The notes beneath the pieces were generated by a model that saw only the letters and a list, made by a program, of their open reading frames with translations, searched no databases and was not told the DNA's origin. A stretch of 64,000 nucleotides of DNA, taken from the NCBI RefSeq assembly GCF_050624435.1, contig NC_134546.1:79773700-79837699 (forward strand), read 5' to 3'. Of the stretch, positions 31,836-43,479 are shown in pieces. The stretch comes from Tenrec ecaudatus (lineage: Eukaryota; Chordata; Mammalia; Afrosoricida; Tenrecidae). The position numbers and the translations under genes were made by a program. Numbering within the stretch: position 1 is the first letter of the stretch; each line of letters starts with the position of its first letter.

Positions 31836-34422
31836 CTCACTCTTAGTTCGCAGATTTCAATGTGCTCTGCAGACAATTTTTTCCCACGGTCTCCTCTTCT
31901 AGGAAGAAGGACTCTGGTTCACCCAGCACTCCATTTCCAGACCCGTGTGTCCTGCACACTTCTATTGGACAAACTGCAGCGATATGGTAAAGAATATTAA
32001 TTGGTTGAGGGATTGAAAAATACTCAGTTCAGTTTTCAATGTAAAGTGAAATTTAAAAACCTTCAATACAAATAATGAGTTAAATTTGAGGTATGGCAAC
32101 AGAGAAAATCAGTCTACAAATGAGATGGGTGCGTTTAGATAAATGAAAATTTTTATCTTAGTTTTTAGTGTTTCCTTGAAGTAGAAACATTTTTCACCTT
32201 GTTCTCAGAACTAAGTTTTGTGGGGATTCATGCTAATCTGGCAAGAGTTAGACCATAGTAGTGTTTGCTATATGTTATTTGTTTTGTTTTTCTCCTCAAA
32301 GGAGCAGATTCTAAACTGTAATGCAGGATTGTTATGCCTGGAATCTACATGGTGATGAAGTGGGAGAACAGGGAGTTTTCTGTGTGTTTTTCTGATTGAG
32401 GCTGAAGCTTTTAAAGCACCTGGACAGTAAGGCTCTGACCTTCATGCCTGTGGTGTATTTTATAGTTTGGCCTGTCCGTGCTCCTTCCCTTCATTTCAGT
32501 ACAAACTTTCTTTACCTTTGAATATTTAATATCTGTTCACTATACCCTCCCAATTAGGTCTCATGGGTAGGATAGTAGGATATAGGGTGTGTGGTTGATA
32601 GGGGACATATTTCACCTTCAGCTTTGAAAAGTCAATGCAATTGGCCTTCCTCTGGTGCTTAATCTGTCGAGATAATAAAAATCCTCCCTCCAGTGTCTGA
32701 AACACAGGGCTTATTTGGAATGTTCACGTGAAAATCTGGAGGGGTTTTATAGACAAAGCCCCAAAAATGAGAGGTTCCACTGATGAGTGGCCCCAGAAGT
32801 TTCTCCCTGTCACAGTAAACAATACTCAGTCTCTAGAAATTTATCGAATTTTAATTTGCATTTTTGTTTTATTTTGATTCGTTTTTTCAAATACATGGGT
32901 TTGATAGCTTCTGATTCAGGTAAGCAGAACACAGCTGTTCCCATCTGAGTAAACCTCCACTAGATTTCGGATGGCATTTGATATGCTAATTCACTTCAGT
33001 TCTCTGATGGTGCATGCAAGGACTCCCAGAATCACTGCACCCATGGCTCATGTTGCAGAATAAGGAGCAGGTGCCTGACTCAGAGAGGAGGAGACAGTCC
33101 AAGAGCAGGGATCCAGAGAGGAAATGGAGTGGCAGGTGTCCAGAGAGGGCCTAGAGCTTGTACGTGGGCAGAGAGTTGTGGTCATCTCCACATGACAAGA
33201 CATTATAGAGGGATGAGTGGACAGATAGTAGAAGGTGTTTCATAGCTCAGCATCGGGAACCTGATCTACATTTGATCAACCCTTGTGCTTTGTCCCTACG
33301 TTTTTTAGCTGAAACCTGAGAAACCAGTGCCCTGCCCTTTAAACGAAGAGCATCCAATGGTTACTGAGTTTCCTCAAGCCTTAAGCCATTGAATTGTTTT
33401 AGGACCATTCAGGCAAGGAAGGATTTTTTCCCCCCAGAAAATAGGTACTGCACACTAGCAAAATATCTGAGTTTGTAGAGATTTGTCCTAATCTTATGGG
33501 CTCTCACTAATCTTTTTCACAACATTGATATCATTTTTTAAATTAAAATTTTCATCTTATGTTAATCTTGTTAATGTATCTTTCATACATCTTGCAAAAT
33601 TATTAAATTTATTTGGTGGCTTCTATCAGACTTATGGTGTTAAAGTAATATTTACTTATATTTTAAAGATTGTATTGCTTGGTTTTGTATGTTTTCTGAA
33701 TAGTTTACATATTTTATATTATTTAATTGGTTCCTTTTCAAATTTATTATATAACGTTTTGTGGGCTGGTTTTTATGTGAAGAGAGGAAATAAGAAAACT
33801 TTAAGTCTATTAAAATAACATTTTGGTATACATTATTTAAATGAGAAAAAATAGAAGTTCATGGAAGTTATAGCTGACTATTTATGAAAACACACTCATT
33901 ACATATATAGTAATATTGAGGATGATGTAGTAAAAGGAGTAAGACTTACCCCACACCCACCCCAGTGTGTCAGTTAAAAATCACTATACCTAATCACAGA
34001 CAGAGGAATAGCCCCCTTGATTGGTCAGTATTAGTCCATGAGAAGCTGATTGTGTCAGACACTCATCTATGAAGTCAGTGAAATTATAGGGGTCGAGTGT
34101 AAGTGGATACATATGTACCAGTCATGACCAGTTGTCAACCCACATCGTGAGATCATAAGATACACACACCACTAGCCATCAGGATTCAAGACCATATTTG
34201 AGATGAGCAGCGGAGCTATCCTGGTGTGTGGCTCTGTCAAGTTCTCCAGGTTTCCTCTTATTTATACCTTATGTAGACCAGAAATGCATTCATGAATGTG
34301 AATTATGTGCATTTACAAGTGCCCTGTAGAGTTGAAAGCTGAATCCATCTCCTTTGACACATTATTAAGCAAGGACATTGCCACATAGGTTTTACTTAAG
34401 CCTCTGACACCAAAGTGCACTC
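31836..34422. other. No gene recognised
   Basis: AT-rich intergenic sequence upstream of the first IGHV relic. No octamer-leader-V pattern was found. ATATGCTAAT near 32,983 resembles an octamer with one mismatch, but no leader exon follows it. Confidence 0.5.
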
Positions 34423-34895
34423 AAGGAGTGACAGTGGAGCATTATTTTCCTATTGGCAGTCACCCTGGGTAAGATAAGACATGGATGAGGCTGGAGAGAA
34501 GACTGAGGCAGCTCCAGAACCCTCACCTTCTGGTTTACTTCCTCACAGGTGTGCATGCCCAGATGCAGTTAGTGCAGTCTGAGGCTGAGGTGCAGAAGCC
34601 AGGAGAGTAGGTTAAGGTGTCCTGCAGGACTTCCGGATAACCTTCTCCAGCTATGGTACGAATTGGGTGTCACAAGCACCAGGAAAAGGCCTTTAGTGGA
34701 TGGGCTGGATCAGCACCCACGCTGGGAAGTCAACATATGCCCAGGGCATCACACAAGGCAGGAAGACATCTCCTCGGATGCGTCATTGAGCACAGCTTAT
34801 CTACAGATTGGCAGCCTGAATTCTGAGGACACTGCCACCTCTTCATGTGTGAGACACACGCTGTAAAAATCCACATCCTGAGAGCGTCAGGACAC
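34423..34895 (+). pseudogene. IGHV pseudogene, VH1-like (clan I)
   Basis: Leader exon 34,423-34,468 (46 nt, phase 1, donor GTAAGA) reads ..WSIIFLLAVTLG but its ATG is AAG and codon 3 is TGA. V exon 34,549-34,856 starts after CACAG; FR1 is QMQLVQSEAEVQKPGE then TAG (34,608-34,610). FR2 has NWVSQAPGKGL with a further stop in place of E, and CDR2 begins WISTHAG. FR3 is out of frame but recognisable. The RSS is decayed: heptamer CACGCTG (34,857-34,863), spacer of 23, nonamer TCAGGACAC (34,887-34,895). The spacer CCACATCCTGAGAGCG is typical of VH1 genes. Confidence 0.9.
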
Positions 34896-35167
34896 CCGAG
34901 GGCAGGGCAGCTGTACTCGCTGAGGAAGTGACTCGGAATATTTAGTGGAATCATCTCTTTATTTCCCAGTTATGAACTTAGAGATGAGAAGCAAAGAAAA
35001 TTACTTCCGGTGAAATTATCATTACAATACCGTGAAATCAAATCAGCTGCTCAAGGAGGGAGGATAAGAAATACCTTGCTAAAAAAAAAAAGAAAGAAAT
35101 ACCTTGCTATGTAGCCTTTCCTTAGTGCTCTGTGTAAATACTTCCATCTCCGTTCTGAGAACTATTC

Positions 35168-35317
35168 AGACTCCATGAAGGTTCGACTTACCACCTCCAG
35201 AGACAATGACAAAAACAGTTTATTAGAAAACTGAAGGTTGGAAAATGGAAGCCAAGGCCATCTAGTCCTCTGTGAGAAAAGAGGGAGAGGGAGTCAGTGT
35301 GATCCCAGACACAAACT
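35168..35317 (+). pseudogene. IGHV fragment, VH3-like FR3 plus RSS
   Basis: ACTCCATGAAGGTTCGACTT and CACCTCCAGAGACAATGAC align with the VH3 start of FR3 (DSVKGRFTISRDN); the rest of FR3 is present but altered. The RSS spacer GTCAGTGTGATCCCAG and nonamer ACACAAACT (35,309-35,317) survive, while the heptamer is lost. Up to 35,490 the flank also matches the 3' flank of the VH3-like gene at 43,324-43,480. Everything 5' of FR3 is missing. I infer a 5'-deleted VH3 relic. Confidence 0.75.
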
Positions 35318-36890
35318 TTCTGCTGGGAGAGACCTGCGCTGCAGGGGCCACTCAGAACCCACAGATCACAGGACACACCCCAGGGACAGGTGCAGATGCA
35401 CGGTTTCAGGGCTGGTTTCTTGTTGTGGTCTGGGGATGCTTCTCCATCGCACTGTTTCCCCCAAGGAATTTATCTATTTTTATGACAAAGGAATGCCAGA
35501 TTACGGTATAAGAAATATGTAAAATTAGACCTATTGGATGTAGGATGTATAGTAATGGAATTGAAATCTCAACAGCAGAAAGTAGGGAGGAAGGAGCACA
35601 TAAAATATAATTTTTATTTATCAGTATTATACCTCACTTATTTGTATGTTAGTTTACAGCAGATGTATTTTTCAAGTACTGTTTGATAATAGTTGTATTG
35701 GTTGCATTTCCTTGAAGGTGGATATGATCTTATCACAGACAGTACTGTATTTCATGATGGGTTTAGCAAGATCCTTTCTGAAAATGAATGTCATCCCCTT
35801 CGCTTCATTGTGTTGTTCCCGGCATAGTAAATCTTATGAATTCCTGATCAACTTGCAATACCATTTAAGTCGATTTAAGCTCACTAATGCCTAGGATAAC
35901 AAGCAAACTTCAAGTATCCCATTTCATCTTTGGCCCCTTCCAATTTTCCTAAATTTACAGTATGCAAGTGATCAGTTTTTATCATTAGAAGACTTTTGCA
36001 GCTGTTTCTCTACCTTGAATCATGCCCCATCAGCAAAAGAAGATCCTGATAGCTCCACTCCCAGAGGCTTTACCCAAATTACATCATCATGGCCGACTCC
36101 CCTCCAAGAAAACAGCTCTACTTCAGTCACATTTTAGGGCCCTCGAACCTGAGGGGTCCATCCTCTGACAGTAGTTTCAACAATTTCTGAATTCCTTTCC
36201 TTATGCTGTCAGTATTTAACAATGCTTCATAAGTATGCATAAGATTTTCAAAGCTTCTTCCACTGCAGAAAGTATTGGGGTCCTTCTGCATTGTCTAGTC
36301 TTAGTCTGGAAGCTTTGATGAAATCTGTTCACTTTGGGTGTCCCTGCTGGCATTTGATATAACAGTGATTTATCTTCCAGCATCACAGCGACACATAAGC
36401 CACCACAGTATGATGAACTAACAGACAGGTGCTGAGAATATAAACATTATTTCTTCAAAATATACCATACAAATTCTGGCTAATATGTTAATTAAAACAA
36501 ATAAATAACAGCAGAACTCCACCAAATACTGGAGTAATTCAATTCAATATTTTCAATTTTGGTCTCAACATTTAAATAAAAAGCCATGAGGCCATCAAGA
36601 ATTTAAGTCATGAGAACATCAAGAATTTAATAAGTAAAAAAACAAATAAATGGGTTTAGCAAACTAGAATCAATGACCAATATATAGCATACTCAACCAT
36701 AAACAAAACATATTGCTCCTGTTAAGCTGGAATTTATTTCAGAAATAAAGTGAAGCATGAAATGAATAGAAACACACTGATAGTTAATAGAAATACAGAA
36801 AAATGAGAGATACAAGATTTGGACAGGCTATATAGAGAAAATTGACAGCTAAATAGATAGTTCAGCAGATTGATAGTTCAATTAATAGAT
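35318..36890. other. VH3-type 3' flank, then no gene recognised
   Basis: 35,318-35,490 is VH3 3' flank (see above). The rest is AT-rich intergenic sequence. Confidence 0.5.
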
Positions 36891-36935
36891 TTATGATAGA
36901 TAGATAGATGCTAGATAAATAGAAAGATAGCAGAG
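36891..36935 (+). repeat. GATA-rich short repeat
   Basis: Imperfect run of GATA/GATAGATA units. Confidence 0.6.
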
Positions 36936-38014
36936 ATAGGAAAATGTATAGATGGATGACAGAGAGAAAGAGAAACTCATTCAACAGACACCAGTGTCAT
37001 TGTGCTTTCAGGTTCAGGGATTGGGCTGAGTCCAGGCAGATGGTGTTCAGAGAACACTCTTGTCTATCCTGAGATAAATTGAAGACTAAATGCACAAACT
37101 ACATGAAGTGGGTCATAAGGAGTAAGGATGTAATAAAACAATGACTCACTCTTCAAGAGATTATCTCAAGTACCTGGGTCCCCACAACAGTAATATAGCA
37201 CTTATTTGATGCATATGGTGATGCAGATAAAAGCAGGTCAGGGAAGCTATGTGAGACCAGATTGTAAGCACCACGAAGGGAAGGTTGGGATGTATTTCAC
37301 AGGGTCTCAGCACAAACAGGCACATGACTCAGATTCAAGATTCAGTGCATGGGGAGCAAGGTACAGGCTTCCTTCCTGAATTTGGGGCCTCCCCTATCCA
37401 ATTTTCCCCTGTGTCATGGTTTTTAGTCCTCTTCCTGTCTCTGAGAACCAAGATTTGGATGTTTTTAGCATAACCGTCAACTCCAGAGAACAGAGGAAGG
37501 AGAACGAAGCATGTAATTAGGACATCTTCTCTGGGTCCTTGTTCTTTTCTTGGGAGACCCCGAGTGCACAAACCACAACCTGTGGTGCTCTCTCCCCATC
37601 AGAGGAGAACTGAAAGGAAACGTTTTAATATTATTTTCTATTTTTATCTTTACACTTGCTTGTGGATTGCGTGAAGATTTACCGAGAAGATTAATGCTCA
37701 TTCAACTATTCATACACTCTTGTTTCATTTCATTGACTGTAATATGCACAAACTCCTGTTACAATTACCTTTGCTTTCTAAATATTCTGAATGTTCCCCT
37801 GGATAAATGTTGCCCTTTTAATAACATAAATTTGATTATTCTAAGGTAATTGTATCTCCCCAGGATTATTGCTCCCAGGTAGGCTTGTCAATTATTTGAC
37901 TGAAAGTTTTCCAACGTGTGAGTTCAGTCCCCCACCTGAAGCGATGCTGGAAGCCATGGTTTCAGGACTTCCACAAATAGACCCAACAAGGAAGCCTAGT
38001 CTTTGTATTTTTCT

Positions 38015-38017
<3 letters not shown>
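36936..38017. other. No gene recognised
   Basis: No IGHV-like or repeat-like pattern recognised. Confidence 0.45.
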
Positions 38018-38046
<29 letters not shown>

Positions 38047-38047
38047 A
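38018..38047 (+). repeat. (TG)n microsatellite
   Basis: About 28 bp of TG. Confidence 0.9.
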
Positions 38048-38957
38048 GTGTTGTTTCACTTTTTGTCCCACTCTACCCAAGACCTTCTAACGCTATCTTT
38101 TCCAAAGAAGTGGGTACTGATAGCAAGGCACTACCTATTTCTTCTGGTCTTAGAGTTCAGGAGACTCGCATCCATGATTCATTACAACATTGGACAAATG
38201 GCTTCCTTCTGTTTTCAATGATCATCACTCTGGAAAGGGAGAAACAATTAGCTGCACCTCGTGTGGTTTAAAGTCCCCAGTCACTACTCTCAAAGCCCAG
38301 ATGTAGGACATTGTCTTTGTGCACTGTTATGTCAGCTGTTCTTGTGTCCCTGAGCCCCAAGGCCTCCTCAGAGAGAGAAAAGTTAACCCGCTGATTGTTT
38401 TCTTTAGTTCAGATCAGAGTAGATCAGAGAAATGTTTAGACAGATTATGAAATTGATGAAGGTGAAATGCTCCCCATGTTGGACTTTTAACTTTTCTTCT
38501 GAAGAGAGCTACCCTGTCAGAGAGACGGTAACAAGGGCCAGGTTGACCATGAGTATTCAGAGTGATACACTCATCTTTGGCTTTAATCTGCACAGATTGT
38601 CTGACACTCCGAGTAAAGCTGACAATCCCTGAGATTTGTTTCCTCTCCTTAGGCAGCAGGAAGCGCAGGGGGTACTTGGGCGCTAGGACACACCTGAGAG
38701 TCTACTGAGAAGTGACCATTCGGTTGATGAGATTCTTCAAAGTCTTCACAAAGGAGACAAAGTTACTTTCTATCCTGGACATCATTCCCCACAGAAAGTA
38801 AGGAGGGACCATCTGTGAGGGACCCAGGCTCCTCGGGCTGCAGATTCACACTGGGTTTGAAACCACTCTCCCCTGAGTGTGGACTGAGAGATGCACTGAG
38901 TGGAGAGGCACCGTTCAAAGCTCTCTGTGTGTGAGGTTCTAGTGCTAGTGCCAGTCT

Positions 38958-38959
<2 letters not shown>

Positions 38960-39028
<69 letters not shown>

Positions 39029-39029
39029 T
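38960..39029 (+). repeat. (CT)n(GT)n microsatellite
   Basis: About 55 bp CT then about 14 bp GT, about 125-195 bp before the VH5-like octamer. Confidence 0.95.
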
Positions 39030-39152
39030 TCAGGATGTTGCTAGGATCAGGTTCTGTCCTTCCTAGCAGTACCAAGACCCATACCTCCCCCTGCCTTGGG
39101 TTTCCAGGGCTATAAGGCTGGAGGGGTCTGACATGGAGGGCAGGGCACTAAT

Positions 39153-39160
39153 ATGCAAAG
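39153..39160 (+). promoter_or_regulatory. Octamer-like site, VH5-like gene
   Basis: ATGCAAAG differs from the Ig octamer ATGCAAAT at the last base. It lies 104 bp before the leader ATG, the position of the octamer in the intact gene. Confidence 0.7.
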
Positions 39161-39263
39161 TGGCAACCATCCATTTTAGACTCACAGGCTACCTCCACAG
39201 GGGAAGCCCCCTCATCACCCAGCTGGGGACCGCAGTGTGATTTCTTTGCATCCTCCTTGCAAG

Positions 39264-39732
39264 ATGGGTTCTGCCACCCAAGCTCTCCTCATTGCTCTTC
39301 TCCCAGGTCAGAATTGCCACAGTTTTGAGAGGAATGGAGGGGGTGTGTGTAGAGGGAGTCTCTGATCTCTGAATCCTATCTCCACAGGTGTCTGTGCTCA
39401 GGTGAAGCTGGTGCAATCTGGGGCAGAGGTGACAAGACCTGGGGAGTCTTTGAGGATCTCCTGTAACACAGCTGGGTACAGCTTTAATAGAAACTGGATT
39501 GGCTGGATTAGGCAGACACCTGGAAAGGGCTTGGAATGGATAGGGATAATTTATCCTAGTGACGCTGACACCAGGTAAAACCCATCCTTCCAAGGAAAAG
39601 TCACCATCTCCACAGACAACCCCATCAGCACCATGTCGCTGCAGTGGACAGCCTGAAAGACTCAGACATGGCCATGTATTACTGTGCAAGACACACAGTA
39701 GAGAAACCCCTTCCTTAGAGGGGCAGAAACCT
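39264..39732 (+). pseudogene. IGHV pseudogene, VH5-like (clan I)
   Basis: Leader exon 39,264-39,306 (43 nt, MGSATQALLIALLPG, donor GTCAGA) and V exon from 39,388. The V exon reads [20 protein letters not shown] then [29 protein letters not shown] and [10 protein letters not shown], followed by TAA at 39,576-39,578, as in the human IGHV5 pattern (GYSF, IIYPGDSDTR). FR3 VTIST...LQW then loses one base near 39,648, moving YYCAR to another frame. RSS: heptamer CACAGTA (39,694-39,700), 22-23 bp spacer, nonamer GCAGAAACC/CAGAAACCT. Two separate defects (stop, frameshift); C22 and W are intact, so loss looks recent compared with the VH1-like relic. Confidence 0.93.
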
Positions 39733-40195
39733 CAGCCAGATGCAGCTGCAGAGCAGGAGTCTCAGAGCATCTCTCAACTCAGCACCAGAGGATAGAGTGT
39801 CTGCTGTCTCCTAGAGCGTGAAACCAATAACACAGGCCACTGACACGACAGGGAGACATCTTACCACATGGGAGCACTGATGTATCTTACCAGTAAGAGT
39901 TTCTCTGGAGTAACCCACTGTGTAACTTCTGAGTAACCGCAGCGCTATAGAGCATATGACGTAAGGTTTCTTTATGAAATTCTCAGAGTTCAGCCCTTGA
40001 TGCTTTTGAAGAATGAGCAGGTGCATTGTCACATAGAAAAAAAAAATCAGCTCAAATGTCCTGGCATTTTCCTCATCAAGGCCATTCCCAATGTTACTAG
40101 AATTTCTTCCTAAGAAGCAGCCATGATCTTTGCTTGCTTTCTAACTTGATTCAGTTGCCTGCATTCAACTTGATTGAAAAACAGCTTTGTATAAA
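39733..40195. other. No gene recognised
   Basis: VH5 3' flank and AT-rich sequence. Confidence 0.45.
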
Positions 40196-40445
40196 CTTCC
40201 TGGGGGAGCAGTGGCACTGTGGCATTAACAAACTGCTCATGGATACCAGACCTTACACCAGTCAGTTACTGGTATGAAGAAGAATATGGCATCGGGCCTG
40301 GAAAAAGGCTTATTAACAACCTGTGATATGAAGATAACACAATCTTGCTTGCTGAAAGTGAGGACTTGAAACACTTGCTGCTGATGATCAAGGATTGCAG
40401 AGGTCATTATGTATTAGGATTCAATGTAAAGAAGACCAAACGATG
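40196..40445 (+). mobile_element. RTE-type LINE fragment with RT motif
   Basis: Translation gives, with a stop, NL.YEDNTILLAESEDLKHLL then MIKDC...NVKKTK, the RTE reverse-transcriptase block whose intact form has YADDT; here the catalytic motif is mutated to YEDN. The preceding 40,200-40,240 (GGAGCAGTGGCACTGTGGC) looks SINE-like. Old, inactive. Confidence 0.7.
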
Positions 40446-41635
40446 TGGGCCAGATTCCAATTCTGTTGTTGTTTATGATTACTGTTTATTTTGAACTGAC
40501 TTTGAAAAGTCAGCATATTTCATGAAGACTCCAGACACCCACCTTCCTTCCAGCTCCTCTCACAACAAGCTGCCAGGAAGAGCATTCACTCTCTCTCCCA
40601 ATAGCTCAAGTCAAAGCAAAACAAAAAAAAAGTGTTACATGACTCAGTCTTTATAAGTGGCATTGATATTGCCTTGTCTGTTTGAACCAAGTGCAGCAAA
40701 GTTCAAAGGATTGAAATTTTATTTTATGTTGCAGGATCCTTCTGCCTTTAAACTCTGAAAATTGTCTTTCATTGTGGGACTTTGTGATTCTTTACAATTA
40801 TTATTGTCCATTCCTAGATTGTTTTCTTCCTTCAATAAAGTCTTTGATTTTTACCCAAAGCTGTTGCTTGTCTTTGGAAGGAAGAATAGAAAAGTAAATG
40901 TAATATGTACATTTCATGACCATCGATGACTACCAATCACTATCAAGTTCCTAAAAATAAATAAAACAAACAATAAATATTAATAAACTTACCATTTATT
41001 TGAGCAAAATGTAGTACACACCAAGGGATTGAAAAAGTTATCTTCAAGAACTAATTTTTTGTTCCAAGATTATATTTGTTGTGAGTATAATAACTAAGGA
41101 GAATCTTACTACAGTGTAAGAACAATTATGAACATTGGACATTATGTTTGAGGCCATGCCCCAACCTGCTTAACTTTGTGTGGCAATGTAAACTCCACAG
41201 CTTGACCAAGGAACCTCCCCTTAGGATGTGAGATGGTGCCACAGCATGTTGGAACACCCTGTTTACTTGTTTGTTTCCTTGGCTAAATCTGTAATCCACT
41301 CCCACCTTTATCCCCCAGGAACTTTCCTTGAGGAATGTTCTGGTTTAGTTCTTGCCTGGTTCAAGTAAAGCAGTCCCTTTCACTTTCATGCTGCTCCTGT
41401 CTTTTATCTCAGCTAGAGTGGTGTCGCTAACATGTTACACACTTCGTTTGGCTGAGTGTGTTTTTCATTGTGAAAATATACTCTGTCTTATAGAGTCACT
41501 GTCATTCGAAATCACATTAATGACAGTGAGGTTGGGATTGGTGTTATCACAAAGAAGATGATGGGGGTCAGACTTTCTCTTTTCAATTTCTGAGAAGAAT
41601 TGGATTGTCTCTACTTCATTCTTGGGGCTTCCAAA
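40446..41635. other. No gene recognised
   Basis: Intergenic sequence; nothing supported. Confidence 0.45.
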
Positions 41636-41643
41636 ATGCAGAA
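41636..41643 (+). promoter_or_regulatory. Decayed octamer, VH4-like relic
   Basis: ATGCAGAA (six of eight to ATGCAAAT) lies 102 bp before the relic's leader ATG, as in the intact paralogue. Confidence 0.4.
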
Positions 41644-41737
41644 CATCTCATAAATTTCCAGGTAAAATATCAAACGTAGTGAAAAACATTACATCATGGA
41701 CAGGGTCCTCTAGGATCCACAGACTTTGTCAGTAGTG

Positions 41738-42135
41738 ATGAATTACCTGTGGAGATTCTTCTGCCAAGTGGTTACTTCTTTCTGGTAGGGTCCAGATTCC
41801 CAAAATGGGTTGACATAATAAGGTTTCCATTACTTTTCATCAGTAATTATTTTCCCTCTTCCTAGTTGTCCAAGATTTGGACCCAGGATTGATGAATCCC
41901 TCACAGATTCTCAACCTAAACTTTGCTATCTCTGGTGACTGCTGAATGCCAGAGCTGGATCTGCCAAACCTGCAGAAGAGGTTGGAGTAGTTGTGAGCAA
42001 TATATTCTAGTAGCAGAAAACAGCCTCCCATCCCTATGGAACTGGTACTTGAACTCCAGAAGAATATCCACAAATCAGTTATCCTGCATCTGAGCTCAAT
42101 CACACTGAGGGCACAGCTGTCCACTCATGTGGGAG
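41738..42135 (+). pseudogene. IGHV relic, VH4-like (clan II)
   Basis: Leader-like exon 41,738-41,784 opens MNYLWRFFCQVVTSF (compare MKHLWFFLLLVAAP in VH4) with donor GTAGGG. The V exon starts near 41,866 after CTAG. Nucleotide similarity to the VH4-like gene at 49,835 covers GGACCCAGGATTGATGAA (FR1), GCTGGATCTGCCAAACC (FR2) and CACAAATCAGTTATCCTGCA, then TCTGAGCTCAATCACACTGA (FR3). Frames are broken by indels, the FR1 cysteine region is altered (CTAAACTTTGC), and no RSS remains. An old, heavily decayed gene. Confidence 0.72.
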
Positions 42136-42697
42136 AGAATCTGAGAGAGAACTCAGGTTAGCAGGGCAGGCGAGGAAGGGTAGGAACTAATAAATATAAA
42201 AACTCACCTAACAAAACAGAAGGCGCACAGAAAATAACCCAATTAAATGAAAACGGAGAAGACGAATTAAAGTGATAAATACCCAGTTTTAATGCTCATG
42301 ATAAAAGAAAGGTGGCTTGAATATCCCAGATCAGAAATCAGACAAGAGTCACCATTACACAGGTTTTATGGACATTGAAAGGCAAAAAAGAATCTAATAA
42401 TATCCCCACAAAGAAATGGATCATAGAGGTGCTCACTGTTTTCATGCGTATCCAGCGGCTGAGGGGAACGAGAGGGGATGCACTGTGACCTCTCAGATGG
42501 CAAAGGCTGTTGTGTCTGCCATGTACAGCTTATAACTTGAAAGTTACTTTCTTAAAAATTAATGTGTAACAAAGAAATACTTGGTACAGAACCTGTTTAA
42601 GAGCTCTGTTTTCCTGTGAGAATGCTTGTGTTTTCTGAGCCTGAGGGAGAAGAGTTGCCCATAATCTCTACTCAATCGCTTCAAAATATCAGGGAAT
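42136..42697. other. No gene recognised
   Basis: Upstream region of the next IGHV segment. Confidence 0.45.
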
Positions 42698-42705
42698 ATG
42701 CAAAT
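42698..42705 (+). promoter_or_regulatory. Ig octamer, VH3-like gene
   Basis: Perfect ATGCAAAT, 115 bp before the leader ATG at 42,821. Confidence 0.85.
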
Positions 42706-42820
42706 GCAGCTCTCTGCCCACCAGTAAACCAGCCACAGCCCCGGATGTGCGAAATCTCAGAGGACAATCCAGTCTCTGCTGTTACCATTTCGTGCCAGGA
42801 GCTCGTCCAGAGGACACATC

Positions 42821-42885
42821 ATGAATTTTGCAGCAACGCTGGCTTTCATTTTGGCTATTTCACATGGTAATTGTGGTGTACCGTG

Positions 42886-42946
<61 letters not shown>

Positions 42947-43323
42947 ATGGTGAGTGATTTAGTTTGTTTGTGGGTCATCTAAGCACAGTGCCTCTCTGTT
43001 TGCAGGTGGTCAGTGTGAGGTGCAGGTGGTGGAGTCTGGGGGTGATATGAGAAAGCCTGGGAGGTCTCTGAAAATCTCCTGTGTAACCTCTAGATTCAAC
43101 ATCAATAACGATGGCATGAATTGGGTCCGCCAGCCTCAAAGAAAGGGCCTGCAGTGGGTCTCGGGTATTAATAGTGGTGGAAGGGTCAATGCACCATCTC
43201 CAGAGACAACTCCAAGAACACACTCTATCTTAAAATGGACAGCCTGAAAGCTGAGGACACGTCCACGTTTTACTGTGCAAGAGACACCCAATGGGCCCAA
43301 ATCAGTGAGAGGCCATACACAAA
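42821..43323 (+). pseudogene. IGHV pseudogene, VH3-like (clan III)
   Basis: Leader exon 42,821-42,866 (46 nt; MNFAATLAFILAISHG, donor GTAATT). V exon from 43,006: [20 protein letters not shown] then [32 protein letters not shown]. At about 43,185 a deletion removes the C''-strand start of FR3 (the ADSVKGRF region), shifting frame; the remaining [18 protein letters not shown] then FYCARD is read in another frame. RSS: heptamer CACCCAA (43,285-43,291, weak), nonamer-like ACACAAATT after about 25 bp. A CTCF-like motif follows. The promoter and leader are intact, so transcription is possible but no product. Confidence 0.93.
42889..42946 (+). repeat. (CT)n(GT)n microsatellite in the leader intron
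   Basis: CTCTCT then GT run, interrupted by GC; lies inside the leader-V intron of the VH3-like pseudogene. Confidence 0.95.
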
Positions 43324-43346
43324 TTTTCCCTGCACAGAGGACAGTG

Positions 43347-43361
43347 GTCTCCAGGGGGCGC
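43347..43361 (+). promoter_or_regulatory. CTCF-like motif 3' of the VH3-like RSS
   Basis: GTCTCCAGGGGGCGC fits the CTCF core (CCASYAGRKGGC type) on the + strand, about 24 bp after the RSS nonamer. Confidence 0.55.
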
Positions 43362-43479
43362 TCAGGACCCACAGAGCACAGGACTCAGACCCAGAAGCAG
43401 GTGCTGCTGGAGCTTCAAGGCTGGTTTCCTGTGGGGATCTGTGGATTCTGCTAAATCTGTTTCCCCAGGGAATCTTTCT

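Noticed and set aside
32976..32990. Octamer-like ATATGCTAAT
   Set aside because: One mismatch to ATGCAAAT and no leader exon, V exon or RSS within the next kilobase.
38958..39030. CT/GT run as a switch-like or regulatory repeat
   Set aside because: Plain dinucleotide microsatellite; no switch-region pentamers and no constant-region exon nearby.
39189..39689. Minus-strand open frame of 166 codons
   Set aside because: Antisense to the VH5-like leader and V exon.
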